Shown here: one piece after another, positions 30,721 through 39,607 of the stretch
How the letters are laid out: each line of letters opens with the position of its first letter
Numbering within the stretch: position 1 is the stretch's first letter
Assembly (NCBI GenBank): GCA_963798985.1
Contig: CAWCVL010000006.1
Coordinates: forward strand, 1-64,000
Direction of reading: 5' to 3'
DNA from: JACCTU01 sp963798985
Lineage (GTDB): Bacteria; Actinomycetota; Thermoleophilia; Gaiellales; Gaiellaceae
DNA: 64,000 nucleotides
Program-made: the position numbers and the translations under genes
Notes under the pieces: model-generated
The model's database searches: none
What the model was told of the DNA's origin: nothing
The model's input: the letters and a program-made list of their open reading frames with translations, nothing else

Positions 30721-31917
30721 AAGCTTTCCCGCTCGAGCGGAATCCTGCTGCATCCAACCTCCCTGCCCGACGGAAAACTCGGCGAACACGCCTACGCGTT
30801 CGTCGACTGGCTCGCAGCGGCGGGGCAGTCCTGGTGGCAGGTCCTGCCGCTCGGCCCTCCGGACGAGGTCGGCTCGCCGTACAAATCTGCCTCGGCGTTC
30901 GCGGGGTGGCGCGGGCTGCTCGCCGACCCGTCAGCAACAGTAGAGCCCGAGGAGGTCGAGGCGTTCGTGGCAAGGGAGTCGTACTGGATCGCGGACTGGG
31001 CGGCGTTCGCCGGCGGCGACGCGATCGCCGATCAGGTGCGATTCACGCGGGAGTGGAGCGCACTGCGGGCGTACGCGCGGCAGCGCGGCGTGCGCCTGAT
31101 CGGCGACCTGCCGATCTACGTCGCCTCCGGGAGCGCCGACCACGTCTCCCACCCCGACCTGTTCTTGACCGACACAGTCGCCGGGGTCCCGCCGGACGCG
31201 TTCACGGAGGACGGTCAGCTCTGGGGGAACCCGCTGTACGACTGGCCGGCGCTTCGGGCGCAGGACTACCGCTGGTGGATCGAGCGCTTCCGCCGTACGT
31301 TCGAGCTCGTCGACCTGACCCGGGCCGACCACTTCCGCGGCTTCGTCGCCTACTGGGCGGTGCCGGCCGACGCGGCGACCGCGCGATCGGGACGCTGGCG
31401 CAGGGGGCCGGGCCGTGAGCTCTTCGACGCTGTCCAGAGCGAGCTCGGCGACCTGCCCGTGATCGCGGAGGATCTCGGAGTGATCACAACCGCGGTCGAG
31501 CGCCTGCGCGACGAACTTGCGCTGCCCGGGATGCACGTCCTCCAGTGGGCGTTCTCCGACGTCGTCTCGAGCCCGCACCGGCTCGCGAACCACCGCGAGA
31601 ATGGCGTCGTCTACACGGGCACGCACGACAACGACACGACGGTCGGGTGGTGGTCTTCGCTCAGCTCGTCGGAGCGCGCCACGACCGGGCTCGACCCCGC
31701 CGACCCGGCGTGGTCACTGATCGAGCTCGCGTACTCGTCCGTCGCTGCCCTCGCGATCGTCCCGATGCAGGACGTCCTCGGGCTAGGAAGCGAGGCGCGC
31801 ATGAACACCCCTGGTCTGGAGACCGGGAACTGGGCCTGGCGACTCGAGCCCGGCGCAGCGAGTGACGCGCTCGCCGAGCGCCTGCGCGCCGCCGTCGAGC
31901 AGGCCGGTCGCGCGTGA
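30718..31917 (+). CDS. malQ: 4-alpha-glucanotransferase (amylomaltase), short form
   Basis: MalQ transfers glucan segments between chains, releasing glucose. The 399-residue GH77 protein has SSGILLHPTSLP, WWQVLPLGPPDEVGSPY, IGDLPIYVASGSAD, LTRADHFRGF (catalytic Asp region), PVIAEDLGVIT (Glu) and YTGTHDNDTTVGWW. It is about 100 residues shorter than Thermus-type amylomaltase. The missing part lies between FAGWRGLLADP and YWIADWAAF, where others have an extra helical segment. No frameshift is seen, so the shortening looks genuine. The start is GTG; its stop overlaps the amidase start as GTGA. Confidence 0.93.
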   Translation: MKLSRSSGILLHPTSLPDGKLGEHAYAFVDWLAAAGQSWWQVLPLGPPDEVGSPYKSASAFAGWRGLLADPSATVEPEEVEAFVARESYWIADWAAFAGGDAIADQVRFTREWSALRAYARQRGVRLIGDLPIYVASGSADHVSHPDLFLTDTVAGVPPDAFTEDGQLWGNPLYDWPALRAQDYRWWIERFRRTFELVDLTRADHFRGFVAYWAVPADAATARSGRWRRGPGRELFDAVQSELGDLPVIAEDLGVITTAVERLRDELALPGMHVLQWAFSDVVSSPHRLANHRENGVVYTGTHDNDTTVGWWSSLSSSERATTGLDPADPAWSLIELAYSSVAALAIVPMQDVLGLGSEARMNTPGLETGNWAWRLEPGAASDALAERLRAAVEQAGRA

Positions 31918-32672
31918 TCCTCGAGGCCTTCGCCGCCGGGCTCGTCTGCATCGACCCGGGTCACGGCACCATGGCGCGGGTCGGAGCGCAGCGCGAGCCG
32001 ATCGGGCCGGGCTCGCCGACGCTGAAGATCAAGGACCCCGGCGGCGCTCCGGGCGAGGCGGGTGTGGCGCTCGACATCGCGTTGCGCACGCGGACGCTGC
32101 TCGCCGCCCGCGGTGTGCGCGTCGCGATGACCCGCACGCGCGGCGGCTACCCCGGCGGCAACATCGAGCGCGCAAGGTTCTGCAACGAGCGCAACGCCTC
32201 GCTGATGCTGCGGATCCACGCGGACGGGTCGACGAACCCCGCGCTTCGCGGCGTCCACACGCTCTATCCCGCCCTCCGCCGCGGCTGGACCGACGACGTG
32301 TACGCAAAGAGCGCACGGGCTGCTCGGCTGGTCCAGCGGGCCGTCGTAGAGTCGACCGGTGCACGCGATCTCGGCCTCCAGCGGCGGACCGACCTGACCG
32401 GCTTCAACTGGGCCGACGTTCCGGTCGTCCTCGTCGAGACGGGGTTCCTCTCCAACCCCGCGGAGGCCCGGCTGCTCCACTCGGCGCCGTACCGGGCCCG
32501 CGTTGCGCAGGGACTCGCGGCCGGATCGGCCGCGGCCGTGGCAAGAGCGGCGAATCGGAACTACGCTGAGACGCGTCCAGGCAGGTCGATAGGGGTCGAA
32601 GTCCCAAAGGAGAGAACCATGGCCGCAGCAGTGCTGACGACCCGGGTTCTGCGGCAGGAAGGTCGACGTTGA
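31914..32672 (+). CDS. N-acetylmuramoyl-L-alanine amidase (Amidase_3), no signal peptide
   Basis: The 252-residue protein is a zinc amidase that cleaves the lactyl-amide bond of peptidoglycan. It has CIDPGHGT (first His), the Glu in GEAGVALDIALR, RIHADGSTN (second His) and LVETGFLSN (catalytic Glu). The catalytic domain begins at residue 11, with no signal peptide or membrane helix, which is odd for a wall hydrolase. The basic C-terminal tail of about 40 residues contains an internal AAAGGAGAG plus ATG at 32619, so a shorter unit could begin there. Coupled to malQ by a GTGA overlap. Confidence 0.9.
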   Translation: MILEAFAAGLVCIDPGHGTMARVGAQREPIGPGSPTLKIKDPGGAPGEAGVALDIALRTRTLLAARGVRVAMTRTRGGYPGGNIERARFCNERNASLMLRIHADGSTNPALRGVHTLYPALRRGWTDDVYAKSARAARLVQRAVVESTGARDLGLQRRTDLTGFNWADVPVVLVETGFLSNPAEARLLHSAPYRARVAQGLAAGSAAAVARAANRNYAETRPGRSIGVEVPKERTMAAAVLTTRVLRQEGRR

Positions 32673-33590
32673 CCGTCGCAGCGGCCCGCCACGCCGTGAG
32701 CGACGCTGCGCTCCCGCTCGCCTGCGGCCGCATCGGGGACGACTTGCTCGTTCGCCATCCTCGTGCGGGCGCTGCTCGCACTGGCCGCTGGGTCCGACGC
32801 CTTGGGTGACCGGCCGGGATTTCGCGTCGCGATCGCCGCGACGGGACTGCTGACGGCGCTCCTCGCGCTGTTCGCGCTGCCGAAGCTCCTGGTGGACGGC
32901 GGCTCGCAGGTCGCCGGCGTCACCGCTCCGAGCTTCGTCGCGCCGCCTGCGGTGGTCGTCGTCCCCGACGAGCCCCCGGTTCCGCCGCAGCGGCCGAGGC
33001 TCCCCGGCACAGCCGTGCCGACGTCGCTCGGTGGCCAGGCGGTGCTCGTCGGCGTGACGAACGAGCAGCAATCTCCGCTCCCGCCGCCCGGTCGTCCTCG
33101 CGCGGTGCGCCCTGGCCCCGGCGTCCCGGCAGGGCCGGGGCCGACGCCTGCGCCGGCACCTGGGCCTGCACCCGCACCCGCGCCGGGACCGCAGCCCGGC
33201 CCGCAGCCCAACCCGCAGCCCGCTCCGCAGCCCAACCCGCAGCCCGCTCCGCAGCCGGCGTCACCGCCGGTGGTCGTCGCAAGCGCGCCGCCCACGCCCC
33301 CACCGGCCGCCGTGCCGCCGTCCCAGCCCAGCGGGAACGGGAACGGGAACGGGAACGGCAAGGAGAAGTCGAAGGGGAAGGCGAAGGGCCACGCCAAGCG
33401 GGAAACGAAGGCGACCGAAGCTGCTGCAGAGGCCCCGGTTCAGCCCGCCGCCCCGGAGCCGGAGGCGCGGGAGCCTGAGGCCACGGAGTGCAGGGACGAG
33501 GAGTCGGACGACGACGAGCACGGCAAGCGCGACAGGCAAGAGACGTCCGACAGCGACGACAAGGAAAAAAAGGACAAGAAGGACAAGTAG
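32669..33590 (+). CDS. Membrane-anchored Pro-rich / Lys-Glu-rich low-complexity protein, one inferred frameshift
   Basis: A TTG start at 32669 behind AGGAAGG overlaps the amidase TGA as TTGA. Its frame closes at 32809, but one base fewer in the GGGG run near 32,735 joins it to the long frame ending at 33590; the span is a multiple of three plus one, giving about 306 residues. A membrane helix (VAIAATGLLTALLALFALP) is followed by a Pro-rich linker with PAPAPG and PQPNPQPAPQ repeats, a GNGNGNGK run and a highly charged tail ending DKKDK. If the frameshift is not accepted, the gene starts at GTG 32763. It may span the wall; function unknown. Confidence 0.65.
33204..33251 (+). repeat. Two tandem 24-bp repeats in the Pro-rich coding region
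   Basis: The unit CAGCCCAACCCGCAGCCC plus GCTCCG occurs at 33204-33227 and again, identically, at 33228-33251. It encodes QPNPQPAP twice. The repeats are inside the coding sequence and keep its frame. Length variation between strains is likely. Confidence 0.85.
33333..33356 (+). repeat. Four GGGAAC hexamers (Gly-Asn repeat)
   Basis: GGGAAC is repeated four times without change, encoding GNGNGNGN between the Pro-rich linker and the Lys-rich tail of the same protein. Confidence 0.85.
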
Positions 33591-33603
33591 CGATCGGCCG
33601 CGG

Positions 33604-33912
33604 TCACTCGGGCGGCGGCGGCTCGCCGCGCATGCGGTCGAGGGCGGCTCTACCGCGATCGTGCACGTCGCGGCGCCGCGAAGCGGGGTCCGGCGCCTCG
33701 TCGATCGGCGTCTCCGCCTCCTCGAACGTCGCCCGCTCGTCGACGACCTCTCGTGCCTCGGCGATCCGCTGCTTGAGCTCGTCCGCGCGCGGGTCGGGCT
33801 CCGGCGCAGGCTCCGGAAGCGGCGACGATGTGGCCTGCCGGCGGAGCAGCCGCGAACTGAGCGCCGCCGCGATCCCGAACCCCGCGAGCAGCCACGCAAA
33901 CCGGCTCCGCAT
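33604..33912 (-). CDS. Small single-helix membrane-anchored protein
   Basis: The 102-residue product has one N-terminal membrane helix (about residues 5-22, WLLAGFGIAAALSSRLL). An acidic Pro/Glu linker and a helical, Glu/Arg-rich stretch (DELKQRIAEAREVVDERA, possible coiled coil) follow. No enzymatic motif is present. The size and design resemble uncharacterised small proteins beside ribosomal genes in deep-branching actinobacteria. It is divergent from rpsF, sharing the 112-base intergenic region, and convergent with the low-complexity protein gene. Confidence 0.7.
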   Translation of the reverse strand: MRSRFAWLLAGFGIAAALSSRLLRRQATSSPLPEPAPEPDPRADELKQRIAEAREVVDERATFEEAETPIDEAPDPASRRRDVHDRGRAALDRMRGEPPPPE

Positions 33913-33919
33913 GGGCCGA

Positions 33920-33928
33920 TGCTACACT
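33920..33928 (+). promoter_or_regulatory. Extended -10 promoter of the rpsF operon
   Basis: TGC followed by TACACT (33923-33928) fits an extended -10 element in the only upstream gap of the rpsF operon. No good -35 is visible, as expected for an extended -10. Transcription from about 33935 would give a leader of roughly 90 bases. Confidence 0.5.
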
Positions 33929-33942
33929 GGCCGCCGCTTCTC

Positions 33943-33990
33943 GCTCCGTCCCGCGCCGTCACCGTCCCGAGCGGCGCAGGCAGGCGGAGC
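33943..33990 (+). promoter_or_regulatory. Structured leader of the rpsF operon, candidate S6:S18 autoregulatory element
   Basis: GCTCCG (33943-33948) pairs with CGGAGC (33985-33990), and GCGCCG (33953-33958) pairs with CGGCGC (33972-33977). Together they form a two-tier hairpin with unpaired TCCC and AGGCAGG and a 13-base loop containing ACCG. Many bacteria repress rpsF-rpsR through an S6:S18 complex that recognises a CCG in such a leader hairpin. The pairing is seen directly; the regulatory role is inferred. Confidence 0.45.
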
Positions 33991-34024
33991 CGCATAAGAC
34001 CAAGAGAAGAGGAGGTATCGGGAG

Positions 34025-34396
34025 ATGAGAACCGAGTACGAGATTCTGCTCATGCTGGATCCGGAGCTGCCGGAAGGCCGCGCCGACGAGATCCTTCAGC
34101 GCGCCCGCGAGCTCGTCGAGAAGAGCGGCGGCAGCTGGGACCGCCATGAGCCCTGGGGCCGGCGGAAGCTCGCCTTCGAGATCACGCACAAGGACGAGGG
34201 CGTCTACCACCTGTTCGAGCTGACCGCGGAGCCCGCAACGCTCGACGAGCTCACGCGCATCCTCAAGATCACCGACGGCGTCATGCGCCACATGGCGGTC
34301 CGGCGGGTGCAGCGCAGTCCCGGACGGCCGGTAGCGCCGCCGCCGCGGGACGTGCAGGATGAGCCGGAGCCGATCGCGGCGTCCGTGGACGAGTAG
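34025..34396 (+). CDS. rpsF: Small ribosomal subunit protein bS6
   Basis: The 123-residue protein starts MRTEYEILLMLDPELPE with GAGGAGG upstream. It contains WDRHEPWGRRKLAFEI and EGVYHLFELTAEPATLDEL, all standard bS6. It binds bS18 in the platform of the 30S subunit. A tail of about 27 residues, Pro/Arg then acidic (PVAPPPRDV, then EPEPIAASVDE), extends past the core. It is the first gene of rpsF-ssb-rpsR-rplI. Confidence 0.97.
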   Translation: MRTEYEILLMLDPELPEGRADEILQRARELVEKSGGSWDRHEPWGRRKLAFEITHKDEGVYHLFELTAEPATLDELTRILKITDGVMRHMAVRRVQRSPGRPVAPPPRDVQDEPEPIAASVDE

Positions 34397-34409
34397 GAGG
34401 AGGAAAAGC

Positions 34410-34853
34410 ATGGCGAACATCAACCGAGTAGTCCTGGTCGGCAATCTCACGCGCGACCCCGAGCTGCGGCACACGCCGAGCGGCACGTCGGTGTGCAAGC
34501 TGCGCCTCGCGGTGAACAGCCGCCAGAAGGACGCGGCCACCGGCGAGTGGGGCGAGAAGCCGAACTACTTCGACGTCACCGTCTGGGGAAACCAGGGCGA
34601 GAACTGCGCGAAGTTCCTCTCGAAGGGCCGGCCCGTCGGGGTCGACGGCCGCCTGGACTGGCGCGAGTGGGAGGCGCAGGACGGCACCAAGCGGCAGGCG
34701 GTCGAGGTGATCGCCGACACGGTCCAGTTCCTCGGCAGCCGCGAGGGCGGTGGCGCCGCCGCCGGTGGCGACGGTGAGCACCAGTTCGTCCCGGCCGGCG
34801 CGAAGCAGGACGACTTCGCACCCACCGGCGCCGACGACGACATCCCGTTCTGA
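34410..34853 (+). CDS. ssb: Single-stranded DNA-binding protein
   Basis: The 147-residue protein has the OB-fold core INRVVLVGNLTRDPELRHTPSG, the ssDNA-binding WGEKPNYFDVTVWGNQGE, and the acidic tip DDDIPF that recruits repair and replication partners. The Gly/Ala-rich linker is short. ATG at 34410 lies behind GGAGGAGG. Position between rpsF and rpsR is the common bacterial arrangement. Its TGA overlaps the rpsR ATG by one base. Confidence 0.97.
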   Translation: MANINRVVLVGNLTRDPELRHTPSGTSVCKLRLAVNSRQKDAATGEWGEKPNYFDVTVWGNQGENCAKFLSKGRPVGVDGRLDWREWEAQDGTKRQAVEVIADTVQFLGSREGGGAAAGGDGEHQFVPAGAKQDDFAPTGADDDIPF

Positions 34854-35122
34854 TGCCGAAGCCCAAGGAAAAGGAGCAGCGAGGGCGCAAGCGCCCGCCG
34901 ATGGGCGGGCCGCAGCGGAAGCGCAATTGCTACTTCTGCAAGGACAAGATCGACGAGGTCGACTGGAAGAACATCAACCAGCTGCGGCGCTACATCTCGG
35001 AGAAGGGGAAGATCCGCTCACGGCGGATCACCGGCGCGTGCCGCAGGCACCAGAACCAGGTCTCGGTCGCGGTGAAGCGCGCCCGGGAGATGGCCCTCCT
35101 GCCGTACGTGGGCGAACGCTAG
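34853..35122 (+). CDS. rpsR: Small ribosomal subunit protein bS18, zinc-ligand form
   Basis: The 89-residue protein contains NCYFCKDKIDEVDWKN and RRITGACRRHQNQV, canonical bS18. Cys26, Cys29, Cys63 and His66 would form a zinc site, so this is the C+ form; under zinc limitation many actinobacteria switch to a C- paralogue, none of which is in the window. Translation is coupled to ssb. Confidence 0.96.
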   Translation: MPKPKEKEQRGRKRPPMGGPQRKRNCYFCKDKIDEVDWKNINQLRRYISEKGKIRSRRITGACRRHQNQVSVAVKRAREMALLPYVGER

Positions 35123-35785
35123 ATGGAAGTCATCCTCCTCACCGACGTCGAGAAGATCGGCCTGCGTGGCGACGTGGTCAACGTCGCGCGCGGCTACGCG
35201 CGGAACTTCCTGTTGCCGCGCCGACTCGCCGAGGAGGCGACGCCCGCGAAGGTCAACGAGCTCCGCAAGCGCGAGGGTCAGCGCGCCCGGCACGAGGCGC
35301 AGAGCTTCGAGCAGGCCCGTGAGATCGCCGATCGGATCAGTGAAACCGAGTTGCGCTTCGACATGAAGGCCGGGCCGACCGGCGCACTCTTCGGCTCGGT
35401 CACGGCGACCGACATCGTCGACGAGCTCTGGAAGCAGCAGAAGGTCCGCGTCGACCGGCGGAAGATCGAGATGGACAACATCAAGCGGATCGGGCGCCAC
35501 ACGATCCCGATCGAGCTCTTCACCGACGTGCAGGTCGAGGTCCGCGCGGTCGTCGTCCCCGAAGGCGGCGAGCTGCCGCCCGAGGAGGAGCTCGAGGCGA
35601 TGGAGGCAGCGGCTCGCGCTGAAGAAGACGCCGCCGCAGCTGCAGCCGCCGCGGAACACGTGGACGTGCAGGAGTTTCTCGCCGACGACGAGCCGGAGAC
35701 CGAGCCGCCCGAGCCCGAGGCGCCCGAGCCGGCCGCCGAGCACGACGCCGAGCCCGTCGCCGCCGAAGCCGAGTCGAATCAGTAA
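35123..35785 (+). CDS. rplI: Large ribosomal subunit protein bL9 with long acidic C-terminal extension
   Basis: Residues 1-150 are ordinary bL9: MEVILLTDVEKIGLRGDVVNV, YARNFLLPRRLA and the C-terminal domain GPTGALFGSVTATDI. A further 70 residues are rich in Glu, Ala and Pro (EEELEAMEAAARAEEDAAA, then repeated EPE/PEP). Standard bL9 is about 150 residues and lacks this. The extension keeps the local codon usage, so it is not an insertion by transfer. It directly follows rpsR and is the last gene before a stem-loop. Confidence 0.95.
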   Translation: MEVILLTDVEKIGLRGDVVNVARGYARNFLLPRRLAEEATPAKVNELRKREGQRARHEAQSFEQAREIADRISETELRFDMKAGPTGALFGSVTATDIVDELWKQQKVRVDRRKIEMDNIKRIGRHTIPIELFTDVQVEVRAVVVPEGGELPPEEELEAMEAAARAEEDAAAAAAAAEHVDVQEFLADDEPETEPPEPEAPEPAAEHDAEPVAAEAESNQ

Positions 35786-35791
35786 CGACTC

Positions 35792-35819
35792 GTCCACAGG
35801 CGCGCTCGCTCCTGTGGAC
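35792..35819 (+). terminator. Stem-loop after rplI
   Basis: GTCCACAGG (35792-35800) pairs perfectly with CCTGTGGAC (35811-35819) around a 10-base loop, starting 7 bases after the rplI stop. Only TTTC follows, so it is a weak intrinsic terminator, or an attenuator ahead of dnaB. Confidence 0.6.
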
Positions 35820-35922
35820 TTTCGGCCGAACTTCTCGCACCGAGCGGGGTTTCTCTCCACAGATCCGTCCGGTGCCACCGGCAAGATGGCCGTCCTTTTC
35901 CCTGCACAACGCCAGGATTGCC

Positions 35923-37332
<1,410 letters not shown>

Positions 37333-37340
37333 AACATGGG

Positions 37341-37547
37341 GTGATCACGGAGCAGACGGTCTGCATCCCGCCCCGGGCGACGAGCTTCCGGGCGGTGTGC
37401 GAAGCCTGCGCCTCGGAGCAGCTCCCGAGCCGCGGGTACGTCGGCGCGACCGTCGAAGGATCGCTCGCACTGGAGCGAGAGCACGGGCACGTCACGTGCT
37501 CGCGCGGGCACGAGATCCGGGTGCACCGGGCACTCCCCTCGGCGTAG
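37341..37547 (+). CDS. Small putative zinc-binding protein
   Basis: A 68-residue frame with a GTG start 8 bases after dnaB has paired ligands CEAC near residues 19-22 and HGHVTCSRGHE near 48-58, likely one zinc ribbon. It resembles nothing I can name. A CxxGH motif also appears in the small protein at 1186-1452. The position between dnaB and purA suggests cotranscription with dnaB. Confidence 0.55.
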   Translation: MITEQTVCIPPRATSFRAVCEACASEQLPSRGYVGATVEGSLALEREHGHVTCSRGHEIRVHRALPSA

Positions 37548-37577
37548 CACGCCGACGGATCGGGCAGACTCCGTCCC

Positions 37578-38879
37578 GTGCCCGCGACCGTGATCGTCGG
37601 CGCGCAGTGGGGCGACGAAGGCAAGGGCAAGATCGTCGACCTGCTCGCGCAGCATGCAGATCTCGTCTGCCGCTACCAGGGCGGACCGAACGCCGGCCAC
37701 ACGATCATCGTCGACGGCGAGACGTTCAAGCTCCGCGCGATGCCTTCGGGGATCCTGTCGGGGAAGGAGTGCGTGATCGGCGGCGGGTGCGTCGTCGACC
37801 CGGAGGTGCTGCTCGAGGAGCTCGACGGCCTCGCGGCCCGCGGCGTCGGGACGGAGGGACTCGTGCATCTCTCCGGCAACGCGCACTTGATCATGCCGTG
37901 GCACGTGGCGATCGATCGGGCAAGCGAGCGGCGGCTCGGTCGATTGCAGATCGGAACGACCAGGCGTGGGATCGGGCCCGCGTACGCGGACAAGGCGGCG
38001 CGCCTCGGCATCCGCGTGCAGGACCTGCTCGACCCGAAGATCCTGCGGCAGAAGATCGAGGTCGCGCTTGCCGAGAAGAACGTGTGGCTCGAGCGCGTCT
38101 ACGGCGTCGAACCGCTCGACCTCGACGAGGTGGCTGCGCGGCTGGAAGGACTCGCGCAACGCCTGCGTCCGTACGTCGCCGACACGTCGCTCCTCGTCGA
38201 TCGAGCGCTCGACGACCACCGCTTCGTGCTCTTCGAAGGCGCGCAGGGGACGCTCCTCGACCTCGACCACGGCACGTATCCCTTCGTGACGTCGTCGAAC
38301 CCGGTGGCCGCGTACGCGGCGGTGGCCTTCGGGATCGGGCCGAACCGGATCGACGCGGTGGTCGGCGTGTCGAAGGCCTATGTGACGCGCGTCGGCGAAG
38401 GGCCGTTCCCGACGGAGATCGAAGGGCCGAACCAGGAGCGCGTCCGCGAGCTCGGCGGTGAGTTCGGGACGGTTACCGGACGCGAACGGCGCTGCGGTTG
38501 GCTCGACCTCGTCGCGCTTCGCTACGCGGTTCGGCTGAACGGGATCACGTCGCTCGCGCTGACGAAGCTCGACGTGCTCTCTGCGTTCGAGGAGCTGCCG
38601 GTCTGCGTCGCCTACCGGCTGCGCGACGGGAGCGAGACCCGCGACTTTCCCGCGCACCAGAGCGACTTCCACCACGCGGCGCCCGTCTACGAGACGCTCG
38701 CCGGTTGGGCCGAGCCGCTCGACGACGTCGGCTCAGTCGACGAGCTGCCTGCCGCGGCGCGCGCCTACGTCGACTTCGTCGAGCGCGAGCTCAAGGTGGA
38801 GGTCTCGCTGATCGGGACCGGCGCCGAGCGCGAGCGCGTGCTCTCGCCCCGCGGGCTCGAAGCCGTTGCGCGGCCCTAG
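37578..38879 (+). CDS. purA: Adenylosuccinate synthetase
   Basis: PurA makes adenylosuccinate from IMP, aspartate and GTP. The 433-residue protein has the GTP loop GDEGKGK at 12-18, QGGPNAGHTI (IMP/Mg), RGIGPAYADKAAR, the EGAQGTLLDLDHGTYPFVTSSN block and the C-terminal TKLDVLSAFEELPVC guanine-binding region. The start is GTG at 37578. Complete and unbroken; its last 4 bases overlap a convergent SnoaL-like gene. Confidence 0.97.
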   Translation: MPATVIVGAQWGDEGKGKIVDLLAQHADLVCRYQGGPNAGHTIIVDGETFKLRAMPSGILSGKECVIGGGCVVDPEVLLEELDGLAARGVGTEGLVHLSGNAHLIMPWHVAIDRASERRLGRLQIGTTRRGIGPAYADKAARLGIRVQDLLDPKILRQKIEVALAEKNVWLERVYGVEPLDLDEVAARLEGLAQRLRPYVADTSLLVDRALDDHRFVLFEGAQGTLLDLDHGTYPFVTSSNPVAAYAAVAFGIGPNRIDAVVGVSKAYVTRVGEGPFPTEIEGPNQERVRELGGEFGTVTGRERRCGWLDLVALRYAVRLNGITSLALTKLDVLSAFEELPVCVAYRLRDGSETRDFPAHQSDFHHAAPVYETLAGWAEPLDDVGSVDELPAAARAYVDFVERELKVEVSLIGTGAERERVLSPRGLEAVARP

Positions 38880-39205
38880 TCGAAGGTGACGACCAAGCGG
38901 GCGATCTCCTCGCCGCGTGGGGTGACGATCATCCGCCCGGCCGGACGGCCGGCGTCGGCGCGCCAGGCGTAACGCGCGATGATCGTCCCGTCGTCCGCCT
39001 GCTCGCTCGAGAGCACGTCGACCTCGTCGTCGGGTGGGTTCGACGCGTAGGCGGCCGCGATCGTCTCCTTGCCATGGAACGGCCCGGCCGGCACGCCCTC
39101 GAAGACGAGCTCGGCGTCATCGGTGAACTGTTCGAGCATCGGGGCGAAGTCGCCGTTCCGGACGCCCTCGTTGAACAGCTCGACGTGTCGCTCCAAGAGT
39201 GTCAT
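38876..39205 (-). CDS. SnoaL-like (NTF2-fold) protein
   Basis: The 109-residue protein starts LLERHVELFNEGVRNGDF and has FTDDAELVFEGVPAGPFHGKE, the usual layout of SnoaL/nuclear-transport-factor-2-like domains. Polar residues that would line the pocket are present, but no specific activity can be assigned. It overlaps the purA stop tail to tail and lies 8 bases after the next minus-strand gene. Confidence 0.78.
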   Translation of the reverse strand: MTLLERHVELFNEGVRNGDFAPMLEQFTDDAELVFEGVPAGPFHGKETIAAAYASNPPDDEVDVLSSEQADDGTIIARYAWRADAGRPAGRMIVTPRGEEIARLVVTFD

Positions 39206-39213
39206 CCCCGAGC

Positions 39214-39543
39214 CTACGGCCCGGAGCGGTCGCTCACGAGGTACTCGTAGGTCCCCGTCAGGCCGTTGACGGCGTCGGCGATGTCACCGGGGTCGACCTC
39301 GTCGCCCCGCTCGAGCGCCCGGGTCGTCTCCGTTGCAGCGCGAAACGCCAGGATGACCTCCAGCTCGTCGCCCTCGCTCGAGACCGGGTCCTCGAGCGCG
39401 AAGCCGCTCGCGTTGAGCATCTGTTCGACGAGGTTCCGGAGCTCGGGCAGCGCCTCGGCCGGAGCGTCGGCGAGATCGGACTGCAGCGCCTCCCGCTCGG
39501 TCTCCCACTCGTGGAGATCGAGACCGGGCTCGGGCGTGGACAT
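39214..39543 (-). CDS. Conserved hypothetical, acidic small protein
   Basis: The 109-residue protein is strongly acidic and mostly helical (DLHEWETEREALQSDLADAP, ELRNLVEQMLNASGF). No membrane helix, Cys pair or catalytic motif is present. It is probably cotranscribed with the SnoaL-like gene. The purD start lies 64 bases away on the other strand. Confidence 0.65.
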   Translation of the reverse strand: MSTPEPGLDLHEWETEREALQSDLADAPAEALPELRNLVEQMLNASGFALEDPVSSEGDELEVILAFRAATETTRALERGDEVDPGDIADAVNGLTGTYEYLVSDRSGP

Positions 39544-39607
39544 GCGCCCATTCTATGCGCGGGCGTGAAGGTCGAAACCCGCCGTCCGCCGGAATAGCAT
39601 CCGGCGA

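Noticed and set aside
32619..32700. ATG 32619 with strong AAAGGAGAG site, followed by two in-frame TGA codons (32670, 32697), as a possible selenoprotein given selAB
   Set aside because: No SECIS-like hairpin or known selenoprotein motif follows, and the translation between is not protein-like. A TTGA overlap plus one extra base explains the region better.
33121..33260. Regular repeats that could suggest a CRISPR array
   Set aside because: Repeats are contiguous, coding and Pro-rich, without unique spacers.
35786..35922. TCCACAG and CTGTGGA elements ahead of dnaB as DnaA boxes or an origin
   Set aside because: They pair with each other as a stem-loop and do not match the TTATCCACA consensus. 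There is no dnaA or AT-rich stretch.
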